Shown here: positions 8,562 through 19,422 of the stretch, in pieces | Layout of the letters: the number at the start of each line of letters is the position of its first letter | How positions within the stretch are numbered: the stretch's first letter is position 1 | From: Deltaproteobacteria bacterium | GTDB lineage: Bacteria; Desulfobacterota; Binatia; UBA12015 | DNA: 35,915 nt | Direction of reading: 5' to 3' | Assembly: GCA_016874795.1 (NCBI GenBank) | Contig: VGTG01000049.1 | Location: 1 to 35,915 of the forward strand | Notes under the pieces: generated by a model | The model's input: the letters and a program-made list of their open reading frames with translations, nothing else | Told to the model about the DNA's origin: nothing | Databases searched by the model: none | Program-made: the position numbers and the translations under genes

Positions 8562-9225
8562 GCGGATTCTCGATCGGCTTCTCGAGACGGGGTGACTCCA
8601 CGAGGACCGCCTCCGCTTCCGCGGTGACGACGTCGCCGTGGCGGATCTCGGCGTGGACGCGCCGCTTCCGGCTCGCCGTGCCTCGCGGCTCGGCCCACGC
8701 GGCGAGGTGAAGCTCCTCGTACAGCGGCGTCGGACGGCGAAAGCGGACCGTCATCGCGCCGGTCACGCCCGGCGTGCCGGCTCCCTGTCCCGCCGTGGCG
8801 AGGAGCTGATCCATGATCCCCGCGACGATCCCGCCGTGCGCCGTCGCCGGGGGACCGATGTACGGCTTGCCGAGACGCACCCGGCCGGCGACGCGGCCGT
8901 CGGTGAGCTCGAGCACGAGCGGCGGCGCGATCGGGTTGAAGGTTCCGATCCACGGGCTCAGCGGGACGCTACGATGCGGCGCCGAGTGATCGATCCCGTC
9001 GCGGCCGAGGAGGCCGGAGTAGTGTCCCGTGTGCCTCCGCGCGTCGAGACGCGCCGTGACCGCGGCGACGTCCGCTGTCGCGGCCTCGATCTCCTCCGGC
9101 TCGACGTCGGTGCTGACGGTCGCGTCGATGAGCTCGCGGACGCGCGCGGCGAGGCTTTCGAGAGCCGCGCGACGGGCGCGGCGTCGCTCCTGGCGGTCGG
9201 GGGTCTCCGGTCGGGGATCGCTCAC
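8554..9225 (-). CDS. PaaI-like hotdog-fold thioesterase
   Basis: The product is 223 residues. The C-terminal 130 residues form a hotdog domain with the active-site region PATAHGGIVAGIMDQLL and the strand VTGAMTVRFRRPTPLYEEL. This family hydrolyses acyl-CoA thioesters. The N-terminal ninety residues are charged and helical and have no clear function. The chosen start is GTG at 9225 (VSDPRPETP); the open frame runs much further upstream only as antisense shadow of the neighbouring plus-strand hydrolase gene. It is the first gene of a pair with the MFS transporter and is divergent from the lipoprotein hydrolase at 9358. Confidence 0.82.
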   Translation of the reverse strand: MSDPRPETPDRQERRRARRAALESLAARVRELIDATVSTDVEPEEIEAATADVAAVTARLDARRHTGHYSGLLGRDGIDHSAPHRSVPLSPWIGTFNPIAPPLVLELTDGRVAGRVRLGKPYIGPPATAHGGIVAGIMDQLLATAGQGAGTPGVTGAMTVRFRRPTPLYEELHLAAWAEPRGTASRKRRVHAEIRHGDVVTAEAEAVLVESPRLEKPIENPLA

Positions 9226-9357
9226 GTCGGGGGAGCTAGCCTGACTCCCGATCGCTCGCAACGCCGCGGTGCGACTGCGGCGACCGAGGGCTTCGAGCGG
9301 TGCTTCGAAACCCGAAAGAGCCTTGGCCGCAAGGCCGTTCGATGACAGGATCCCCCG

Positions 9358-10482
9358 ATGCTCAGGACGACATCCCCTCGAACCGACTCCTCTTCGGAGC
9401 GCGCACGCGCCGGACGCAGCCCCGTCTGGGCGCTCACCTTGGCACTCGGGCTCCTCGCGGCCTGCAGCAGCTCGAGCGGCTCCGGCGATGACGCGCCGGA
9501 TCCCGCTTCGCCGGGGCCGCATTCCGTCGGCGTGACGCGCATCGAGCTCTTCGACGAGTCGCGCGATCGCGTGCTCCTCACCGAGGTCTGGTATCCGGCC
9601 GACGAGTCCGTGCGCGACGATCCGCCGGCGCCGGCCGGAAGCTACCTGCCGGACGATCTCGCGTTCCTCGCGGACAACGCGACGATCCCGCTCGTCGCCG
9701 TGCGCGACGCGCCGATCGCCGACAACGGACCGTTCCCGCTGGTCGCCTTCTCGCACGGCTCGGGAGGCATCCGCTTCCAGAACACGTTCCAGATGGAGCA
9801 CCTCGCGAGCCACGGCTACGTCGTCGTCGCGCCGGATCACGCCGGCAACACGTTCTTCGACAGCTCGGGAAGCCCGAACGGGCTCGAGGTCGATCGGCCG
9901 CTCGACGTGCGCTTCCTCCTCGATGCGTTCAGCGACTTCACCGACGACCCCGGCAATCGCTTCGAGGGCTGGGTCGACACGAGCCTCGGGTTCGGCGTGA
10001 CGGGACACTCCTTCGGCGCGTTCACGTCGCTCGCCGTCGCGAGCCAGGACCCGCGCATCGTCGCGGCGCTGCCGATGGCGCTCGGCGGGCCGGTCTCGAG
10101 CTCGTACGACGCTGCGACGTTCCTGATGCTCGCGACCGAGGACAAGACGATCGGCCTCGAGGGAAACCAGGGCGTGCGCGCCACGTACGCGTTGCTCCCG
10201 GGACCGCGCTTTCTCGCCGAGCTGATCGACGCGGGCCATTACAGCTTCAGCTTCGCGTGCCAGACGGGGCTCGGGATCGGCGACGGCGACGGCTGCAAGA
10301 CGGGAACCCGCCTCGAGGACGGATCGCCCGTGACCTTCATCTCTGACCTGCGCGTCTGGACCCTCGTCGACACCTACTCGGCGGCGCTCTTCGGGCGCTA
10401 CATCAAGGGGATCGAGGAGTACGAGGACGTGCTGACGACGAACCTCGATCCCGAGATCACGCTCTTCACCGCGGAGCCCTGA
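9358..10482 (+). CDS. Secreted alpha/beta-hydrolase lipoprotein (dienelactone hydrolase/PAF-acetylhydrolase-like)
   Basis: The product is 374 residues. A long N-region is followed by a hydrophobic core and lipobox LLAAC (Cys36), predicting a lipid anchor in the cell envelope. The fold shows LTEVWYPAD near the start, the oxyanion segment VAFSHGSGG, the nucleophile elbow GHSFG (Ser218), an acid in ATEDKT (Asp262) and a base in DAGHYSF (His294), a complete triad. Related proteins cleave esters or phospholipid acyl groups. AGGA seven bases before ATG 9358 supports the start. It is transcribed toward the respiratory operon, with 221 bp between the two stops. Confidence 0.85.
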   Translation: MLRTTSPRTDSSSERARAGRSPVWALTLALGLLAACSSSSGSGDDAPDPASPGPHSVGVTRIELFDESRDRVLLTEVWYPADESVRDDPPAPAGSYLPDDLAFLADNATIPLVAVRDAPIADNGPFPLVAFSHGSGGIRFQNTFQMEHLASHGYVVVAPDHAGNTFFDSSGSPNGLEVDRPLDVRFLLDAFSDFTDDPGNRFEGWVDTSLGFGVTGHSFGAFTSLAVASQDPRIVAALPMALGGPVSSSYDAATFLMLATEDKTIGLEGNQGVRATYALLPGPRFLAELIDAGHYSFSFACQTGLGIGDGDGCKTGTRLEDGSPVTFISDLRVWTLVDTYSAALFGRYIKGIEEYEDVLTTNLDPEITLFTAEP

Positions 10483-10498
10483 GGCTCGAGGTTTCGCC

Positions 10499-10694
10499 GT
10501 GAGCCGCCGTCGAACTCCGCCATCGGCCCTCGGCACCGAGTGGGAGCCGACCACGCCGGCGAGCTCCAGCGAAGCGGATCTCGCGTGGCTCGACGAGATG
10601 TGCGCGGGAGGTCGACCCGGACGACGTGTTCCACTTCGCGCAGAGCATTCCCGTGGCGGGCCCGAGCACGGCCGCGGCACGCCGCGCGGCGTGA
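10499..10694 (+). pseudogene. Possible small frameshifted coding remnant
   Basis: In the gap between two convergent stops, a GTG-initiated frame reads protein-like to DEMCA. Protein-like sequence then resumes one base later as EVDPDDVFHFAQSIPVAGPSTA and ends at TGA 10692. Removing one G from the GGG at 10606-10608 joins them into a roughly 64-residue product. Third-position GC is high in both parts. I do not recognise a family. In a genome this GC-rich such frames arise by chance, so it may be nothing. Confidence 0.2.
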
Positions 10695-10703
10695 TCGCGA
10701 AGC

Positions 10704-11129
10704 TCAGTGCGCGGCGCCGTGCGCCGTGTCGGGCGCCGCGGCAGGTGGTGGGGCGGGTGGTGGGGCGACCTCGGGCGTCAGGCCGTCGAGCCCCTGCACC
10801 GAGAAGTCGAGCATCTCCGGACGAAGCTCCGCGGGAAGATAGGTCTTCGACTCGCGCGTCAGGTCGTCGTTGAGGCTCGCCCCGAAGAGAAGTGCCACGC
10901 CGGCGAGCGCGACGAGAACCGCGACCCGCGTCATGCGGTCGCCCCAGCGAAGCCCCATGAAGTAGAGCGCGACGAGGCTCGCCTTGAGCGAGGCGATCGA
11001 GAGCGCGACGACCGCGTTCCATTCGCCGAGGTCGACGAGCGCGACCGCGACGGTGACCACCGTCAGCACGATCAGCGTCACGAAGATCCGCTGGTAGAGG
11101 GCCACGGGAACGACGACGTGCTGCGACAT
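10704..11129 (-). CDS. coxD: Cytochrome c oxidase subunit IV (prokaryotic COX4 family)
   Basis: The product is 141 residues with three hydrophobic helices, the conserved segment LKASLVALYFMGLRW between helices 2 and 3, and a proline/alanine/histidine-rich tail. This small subunit belongs to aa3/caa3 oxidases and helps assembly or stability of the membrane core. It is the last gene of the operon, 12 bp after coxC. AGGAGG nine bases upstream supports ATG 11129. Confidence 0.88.
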   Translation of the reverse strand: MSQHVVVPVALYQRIFVTLIVLTVVTVAVALVDLGEWNAVVALSIASLKASLVALYFMGLRWGDRMTRVAVLVALAGVALLFGASLNDDLTRESKTYLPAELRPEMLDFSVQGLDGLTPEVAPPPAPPPAAAPDTAHGAAH

Positions 11130-11141
11130 CGGTGAGCCCTC

Positions 11142-11838
11142 CTAGTGCCTTCCGAGGAGGTAGAGCATCGGGAAGAGGAAGATCCAGACGAGGTCGACGA
11201 AGTGCCAGTAGAGCCCGCTCATCTCGACCGGCGTGAAGTAGGCGGCCGAGAAGCGGCCGCGGCGCGCCATCCACACCAGGACCAGCAGGACGCCGATCCC
11301 GATGATCATGTGCAGCGCGTGGAGGCCGGTCAGCGCGAAGTAGAACGAGAGGAAGAGCTCGTGCTGCGCCGCGCCCGGGCCGTCGTAGCGGAAGCCGATT
11401 CCGGGGACGAGGCCTTCTTCGAACTTCGAGCCGTACTCGAACGCCTTGATGACGAGGAACGCCGCCCCGAGGGCGAGAGTCCGCACCAGCCAGCGCACCT
11501 GCGTGCGCGCGTCCGCCGTCTGCGCAGCGTGGACGGCGCGCGCCATCGTCAGGCTGCTCGTCAGGAGGATCACCGTGTTCAGCGCGCCGAGCGCAAGCGA
11601 CAGATGGTTGCTCGCATCCTCGAACGGGTCGACATAGGTGACGAAGTAGATCGCGTAGGCAGCGAGGATCGCGCCGAAGAACATCACCTCCGTCAGGAGG
11701 AAGATCCACATGCCGAGGGTCGCCGCGCCGAACTGCTGCTCCGCGTCGTCGAACTGATGCGCGACGGCGTGGCCGGCGTGGCCGGCGTGGGAATCGTGGC
11801 CGTGGTGGTGCGCGTGCGGGACCGAAGCTGCGTGTGAG

Positions 11839-11846
<8 letters not shown>
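11142..11846 (-). CDS. coxC: Cytochrome c oxidase subunit III
   Basis: The product is 234 residues with five predicted helices and the family segments [29 protein letters not shown] and [18 protein letters not shown]. Subunit III stabilises the catalytic core and proton uptake. The start appears to be TTG 11846 inside the coxA stop (TTGCCTGA, 8-bp overlap). The first thirty residues are extremely histidine-rich ([16 protein letters not shown]), a feature outside the usual family core. Confidence 0.93.
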
Positions 11847-13470
<1,624 letters not shown>

Positions 13471-13476
13471 GTCACT

Positions 13477-14484
13477 TCACCCCGCTGTCCCTTCGGTCGC
13501 GGCTTCCGTCTTCCGCTGGGTGACCTCTCCCAGCGGCGTCGAACCGCGATCGCGCAAGGATTCGATGTACGCGATCAGCTCGAGGACCTGATCCTCGCCG
13601 ACCAGACCCTGATAGGTCGGCATGATCGGTTGGTAGCCGGCCGTGACGCGCTGCTGTGGCCGCAGGATCGACTCGCGCAGGTATGCCGAGTCGGCGACGA
13701 CGCTCGAGCCGTCGCTCAGCTCGACCGCGCTTCCCGCGACGTTGACGAGCGAAGGGCCGCGTCCGGAGTCGTCCGTCTGATGGCACGTGACGCAGCCGAG
13801 ATCCGTGAAGAGGCGCTTGCCGGCTTCGGCCATGCTGACCGGCGCCGCGCCGCGCTCCGTCCCGGAGAGCCACGCCTGGAAATCCGCCGGCTCCATCGCG
13901 ATGACCTGGCCGATCATGCGCGCGTGCTGGCTTCCGCAGAACTCCGCGCAGAAGAGGTGGTAGCGGCCGGGCTTCGTCGCCTCGAACCAGAGGTCCGTGT
14001 AGCGGCCCGGAACGGCGTCCTGCTTCACGCGGAAGGCGGGAACGAAGAAGCTGTGGATCACGTCCTCCGAGGTCAGCGTCACCTTGACGGGCTGGCCGAT
14101 CGGGACGTGCAGCTCGTTGATCTCGCGGCGTCCTTCGAGGTGCTGCATCTTCCACATCCACCGCTTGCCGACGGCGAACACCTCGAGAGAGTCCGCAGGC
14201 GGCCGCCGCAGGTCGATGAACAGCATGGCGCCCCAGTAGAAGATCACCATCGAGAGCACGAACGGCAGGACCGTCCACCCGATCTCGAGCTGGAGCATCC
14301 CGAAGTCCTCGGGCCTCTCGAGGCGAACGCGCCTTCGCCGGTACCGAATGGAGAAGGCGATGATCAGACCCGCCACGAGCAGCGAGAAGAAGGCGCTCAG
14401 GGCGATCAGGAAGAAATAGAGCTGGTCGACCGGCCCGGCCATCGTCGAGGCTTGCTCGGGGAAGAGTGGAAGCTCCGGGATCAC
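13477..14484 (-). CDS. coxB: Cytochrome c oxidase subunit II with fused cytochrome c domain (caa3 type)
   Basis: The product is 335 residues. Two membrane helices (about 22-47 and 68-90) precede a cupredoxin domain whose CuA ligands are all present: His144, Cys179, Glu181, Cys183, His187 and Met190 (CAEFCGSQHARM). A cytochrome c domain follows, with heme-binding CVTCH (231-235) and an axial Met in PIMPTYQ. The fusion marks a caa3 oxidase that accepts electrons directly, probably from ActE/ActA of the alternative complex III. The GTG start overlaps the sco stop by 4 bp. Confidence 0.96.
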   Translation of the reverse strand: MIPELPLFPEQASTMAGPVDQLYFFLIALSAFFSLLVAGLIIAFSIRYRRRRVRLERPEDFGMLQLEIGWTVLPFVLSMVIFYWGAMLFIDLRRPPADSLEVFAVGKRWMWKMQHLEGRREINELHVPIGQPVKVTLTSEDVIHSFFVPAFRVKQDAVPGRYTDLWFEATKPGRYHLFCAEFCGSQHARMIGQVIAMEPADFQAWLSGTERGAAPVSMAEAGKRLFTDLGCVTCHQTDDSGRGPSLVNVAGSAVELSDGSSVVADSAYLRESILRPQQRVTAGYQPIMPTYQGLVGEDQVLELIAYIESLRDRGSTPLGEVTQRKTEAATEGTAG

Positions 14485-15356
14485 GGGCGGTCTCCGATGT
14501 CACCGCGACGGCGACGCTCGCGCCAGAGGGCGGCTCCGATGAAGAGGGCGAGCGAGGCGGCGGTCGCGGCTCCGGCCACCCGCACGGCGCCGAGCGTCGC
14601 CGCGCTGTAGCGGCCGTGCGCCGGGTCGTAGCGGAAGCAGAAGAGCAGGACCTGGTCGACGGGTGTGCCGATCTTGCCGTCCGACGACTCGATCAACGCG
14701 AGGCGAAGGTCGCGCGGCGCGGGATCGATGCCGAAGAGGTAGCGCGAGATCTTCCCGTCCGCAGTCGCGACGACGACGCCCGACGGATGCGCGAACTCGC
14801 CCGTCTTCTCGTCGCGCGCGTAGCGGTAGCCGACGGCGCTCGTGAGCTCGCGGATCGCGTCCGCGTCGCCGGTGAGGAAGTGCCAGCCGTCGTCCGTCCC
14901 GTCGCGCCCGTACTTGCTCAGAGCCGCTTCGCGGAGGCGCTTCGCGTCCTCCGCGCCGTCGGCGGGGTCGAAGCTCGCGACGACGACGTCGAAGTCGGAG
15001 CCGACGTCGAGGGAGAGCGGCTTCAGCGCTTTCGCGAGCCCGTCGATCGAGAGCGGGCACAGCATCGGACAGCCGTAGTAGGCGAGGAGGAGGACGACCG
15101 GGCGGCTTCCGAAGTAGCCGCCCAGCACGACGTCCTTCCCGGAGGAATCGCGGAAGGGGAGGTCGAGAGGAAGCGGATCGCCGAGCTTCTGGTCGTACGC
15201 GACGTCCGACAGCTCGGGAGGCCTTCCCATCGCCTCGGGCGCCGACAGGATCCCTCTCGGCGGAGCCGCGGGAGGTGCCGCCGTCGCACTTCCGTCGGGA
15301 AGCACGGCGAGCAGCACTGCCGCGAGCGCCAGCGCGACGGTCGCGTGCTTCCTCAC
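14481..15356 (-). CDS. SCO1/SenC copper chaperone for CuA assembly
   Basis: The product is 291 residues. A signal peptide or anchor at the N-terminus is followed by a thioredoxin-like domain with the copper-binding CPMLC (Cys96, Cys100) and a likely third ligand His190 (EFAHPSGVVV). A C-terminal membrane helix (about 260-282) ends in a basic tail. SCO proteins deliver copper to, or reduce the cysteines of, the CuA site in subunit II, which fits its position directly upstream of coxB. The GTG start was chosen because it overlaps the preceding TGA as GTGA, the pattern used through this operon. Confidence 0.93.
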   Translation of the reverse strand: MRKHATVALALAAVLLAVLPDGSATAAPPAAPPRGILSAPEAMGRPPELSDVAYDQKLGDPLPLDLPFRDSSGKDVVLGGYFGSRPVVLLLAYYGCPMLCPLSIDGLAKALKPLSLDVGSDFDVVVASFDPADGAEDAKRLREAALSKYGRDGTDDGWHFLTGDADAIRELTSAVGYRYARDEKTGEFAHPSGVVVATADGKISRYLFGIDPAPRDLRLALIESSDGKIGTPVDQVLLFCFRYDPAHGRYSAATLGAVRVAGAATAASLALFIGAALWRERRRRGDIGDRP

Positions 15357-15718
15357 GGCTTCGCCTTCTCCTCGGCCGCCGCTCGCGCCGCGACGATCTC
15401 CATCGCGCGCTCGATCGGGATGCGGACGACGCCCGTCTGCGGGTCGACCCAGCCGTAGCTTCCGAGAGAGTGCTCTTCGGCGGCGCGGAGCGATTCGATG
15501 TCCCGATCGGGATTCACCTGCAAGCGCGGCGCGGGCGGAATGCGAAGCCCGTACTCCGCGGCGAGCGGATTCGCCTTCGGCCCCGTGCGCTCGCGGTGCG
15601 AAACGAGCGCGTCCTCGAGCCACGTCGGGAGGATCACGCCGAGCACGATCAGCACGGCGATCGAGCCGAGCCCGATCACGAGCGGCCGCGCGGGAGTCCG
15701 ATCGCCTTCGTGGCTCAC
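15353..15718 (-). CDS. Small membrane-anchored protein in the ACIII-oxidase operon
   Basis: The product is 121 residues. It has one N-terminal membrane helix (PLVIGLGSIAVLIVLGVILPTW), then a hydrophilic, probably periplasmic part with PPAPRLQVNPD, SYGWVDPQTGVVRIPIERAMEIV and a lysine/glutamate-rich end. I do not recognise a named family with certainty. Comparable small proteins with the motif W-V-D-x-x-x-G-x-V-R-I-P-I-x-x-A-M occur in cytochrome c oxidase loci, so an assembly or accessory role is a fair inference. It overlaps actF and sco by 4 bp each (GTGA), so it must be co-expressed with them. Confidence 0.8.
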   Translation of the reverse strand: MSHEGDRTPARPLVIGLGSIAVLIVLGVILPTWLEDALVSHRERTGPKANPLAAEYGLRIPPAPRLQVNPDRDIESLRAAEEHSLGSYGWVDPQTGVVRIPIERAMEIVAARAAAEEKAKP

Positions 15719-16899
15719 GCTTCCTCCTCCGCGAAGGCGGGATCGTACACCGGCACGACGGCGTGGCGCGCGAGGTGGATCAAGTAGAACCAGATCCACA
15801 CGCCGCCGATCGCGATCGGTGCGAGGATGTCGAGCAGGTGCAGCGAGAAGCCGTTCGTCTCGTACGACGGCGCGACGAGCCAGAGGATCTCGACCCAGCG
15901 CCCGAAGATCAGCCAGAGACCGACGGCGGCGAGGATCACGCCGCGCTGCTTCGCGTTCCGCGACAGCAGGACGAGGAACGGCAGGGCGAAGTGGAAGACG
16001 ACGAGGAACGTCGCGACCCAGCGCCAACCACCGATCGAGCGCCGGAGATACCAGGAGATCTCCTCCGGGATGTTCGCGGACCAGATGATCAGGAGCTGGG
16101 AGAGCGCCAGGTACGCCCAGATCATGATGAACGCGAGGAGGAAGCTGCCGAGGTCGCGGAGCTGCTGCGGCCGCACGGCGGAGTCGAGCTGCAACGTCGA
16201 CATCAGGACGACGAGGACCGGGATCGCGAAGGCGAACGCCGAGAGCCCTTGGCTGCCCATGACGAGCAGCCCGAAGATCATCGAGAACCAGTGCGGCTCG
16301 AGCGACATCACCCAGTCGATCGCGGCGAAGGTGACGGTGAGGCCGTACGCGAGGAGTGTGGCACGGCTGAGCATCTCGAGGCGGCGCGTCGTCCGGGGAT
16401 CGCCGGCGACGTCCTGCTCGATCGACCAGCGGTTCATCAAGAGCGCGATCAGCAGCCAGATGGCGAAGTAGATCACGGCCCGGACGAGGAAGAACGGGAC
16501 GTTCAGGTAAGCCGCCTTCTCCGCGAGGATCGGATCCTCGGCGACGACGCCGGGATGCGCCCATTCGTAGAGGAGCCCGACGCCGAGAGCGATCGGCACG
16601 AAGAGGAGTGCGAGGAGCGGCAGGGTTCGCGTCGCCGCCTCGAGCGGACGCCGGATCACGGCGCCCCAGGCACCGCCCGCGATGTGATGGATCGAGAGGA
16701 TCGCGAGCGACCCGAGCGCGATGCCGAGCCAGAGGAGGTAGCCGATCAGGTACGAGCGTACCGCTTGCTGCGGGTCGAAGATCGCCCAGAGCCCGCAGAT
16801 CGCGAGGGCGACGAGCCCGACGACGAGCGCACGCGGCCCCGCCTTGCGCAGCGGATGGTCGAGCGGCACGCGGACCGAGGGAAGAGCCGTCGTCGCCAT
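15715..16899 (-). CDS. actF: Alternative complex III membrane subunit ActF
   Basis: The product is 394 residues with about ten membrane helices, including LAILSIHHIAGGAWGAVIRRPLE and the long conserved stretch around TFAAIDWVMSLEPHW. ActF is NrfD-like and is known to sit beside ActC in the membrane arm of the quinol:cytochrome c oxidoreductase. ATG 16899 follows the actE stop directly (TAGATG), with a GGAGGA site just upstream inside actE. Confidence 0.94.
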   Translation of the reverse strand: MATTALPSVRVPLDHPLRKAGPRALVVGLVALAICGLWAIFDPQQAVRSYLIGYLLWLGIALGSLAILSIHHIAGGAWGAVIRRPLEAATRTLPLLALLFVPIALGVGLLYEWAHPGVVAEDPILAEKAAYLNVPFFLVRAVIYFAIWLLIALLMNRWSIEQDVAGDPRTTRRLEMLSRATLLAYGLTVTFAAIDWVMSLEPHWFSMIFGLLVMGSQGLSAFAFAIPVLVVLMSTLQLDSAVRPQQLRDLGSFLLAFIMIWAYLALSQLLIIWSANIPEEISWYLRRSIGGWRWVATFLVVFHFALPFLVLLSRNAKQRGVILAAVGLWLIFGRWVEILWLVAPSYETNGFSLHLLDILAPIAIGGVWIWFYLIHLARHAVVPVYDPAFAEEEA

Positions 16900-17502
16900 C
16901 TAGCGCGCTCCTCCCGCGGAGGCCTGCAGCGTGCCGCGCTCCGCTTCCGGCACGTCGTCGAGGCTCGCGTTCTGGCTGAGCTGCAGCGCGCGGATGTAAG
17001 CGACGATCGCCCAGCGATCGTTCGTCCGGACTTGCGCTCTGTAGCTCGGCATCACGCCGAAGCCGCGCACGATCACGTCGTAGAAGTGTCCGTCGGGCAT
17101 GCTTCGGAGACGCTCCTCGTGGAACGAGGGCGGGCGACGGTAGCCGCGCTGCACGATCATGCCGTCGCCGTCGCCGAGCCCGCCGTGGCACGGCGTGCAG
17201 TAGATGCCGTAGCGCTGGCGTCCGCGCTCGAGGAACGCGAGGTCGACGGGAAGCGGGACGCGATCGATCGGCTTGCCGTCGATCAGCCCCGTCTCGATCT
17301 CCGGCGACTCGAAGCGCTCGCTGCGGGAAACGACGCCTTCGACGAGAGGACGGACGGACGTGCCGTCGGGGAAGAACTGGCTCGGGCTGTTCGGCTCGTA
17401 GCGCGGCTGGTCCTGCATGTCGTTCCGGCAGCCGACCGCGAGGAGCGCTGCGCAGACGAAGAGGCCCCGCCGCCACGCCTGTCGTGCGCGCGGGCTAAGC
17501 AT
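16900..17502 (-). CDS. actE: Alternative complex III monoheme cytochrome c lipoprotein ActE
   Basis: The product is 200 residues. Lipobox LAVGC (Cys25) predicts a lipid-anchored periplasmic protein. One heme c site, CTPCH (102-106), and an axial Met in GVMPSY (Met151) are present. The conserved early motif MxDQPRYEPxxPSxFFxDGxxxRP is typical of ActE. It probably carries electrons from ActA to the cytochrome c domain of CoxB. ATG 17502 overlaps the actD stop by 8 bp. Confidence 0.94.
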   Translation of the reverse strand: MLSPRARQAWRRGLFVCAALLAVGCRNDMQDQPRYEPNSPSQFFPDGTSVRPLVEGVVSRSERFESPEIETGLIDGKPIDRVPLPVDLAFLERGRQRYGIYCTPCHGGLGDGDGMIVQRGYRRPPSFHEERLRSMPDGHFYDVIVRGFGVMPSYRAQVRTNDRWAIVAYIRALQLSQNASLDDVPEAERGTLQASAGGAR

Positions 17503-18030
17503 CGACCTCGCTCACGGCGCGCGGAGCCTGGCGCTCGAGGAAGCGGCGCACCTCGTCGGCGTCAAAGCGCGGATCGGTCGCCTCGATGCAGAGGAAGAAG
17601 CGGTCGCTGCTCGCGAGCGCGAAGCGCGGCGCGTTGAAGATCGGGTGATGCGGCATCGGGAGGCCGTTCAGCGCGAGCATCCCGAGGACGGCGGAGAGCG
17701 CGGCGAAGAGGATCGTGCACTCGAAGACCACAGGGATGAACGAGACGAGGCTGTTGTATGGACGCCCGCCGACGTTCAGCGGATAGTCGATCGCGGACGT
17801 CCAGTACTGCAGCGCGAATCCCGAGATCGCGCCGAGGATCCCGCCGACGAGGACGATCCCCGGCAGCGCGGACCCGTGATGCCCGAGCGCCTCGGAGACC
17901 TCCTCCACCGGATACGGCGTGTAGGCGTCCATGCGCTGGTACCCCGCCGCACGCGCTTCCTCGATCGCGCGCAGGAGGTCCGTCGGATTCGTGAACTCGG
18001 CGATGACGCCGTGGAGACGCGCGGGCGTGC

Positions 18031-18034
<4 letters not shown>
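17495..18034 (-). CDS. actD: Alternative complex III subunit ActD (DUF3341)
   Basis: The product is 179 residues. A ferredoxin-like start ([24 protein letters not shown] then YTPYPVEEV) is followed by two membrane helices (about 59-78 and 103-124) and a cytoplasmic tail. ActD is a structural subunit of the complex with no cofactor. The GTG start at 18034 overlaps the actC stop as GTGA; the longer open frame upstream is only a shadow of actC. Confidence 0.92.

Positions 18035-19418
<1,384 letters not shown>

Positions 19419-19422
<4 letters not shown>

Noticed and set aside
9226-11709. Long in-frame extension upstream of the thioesterase start
   Set aside because: It runs antisense through the lipoprotein hydrolase and coxD/coxC with no protein-like content; GTG 9225 is the last sensible start before the hotdog protein.
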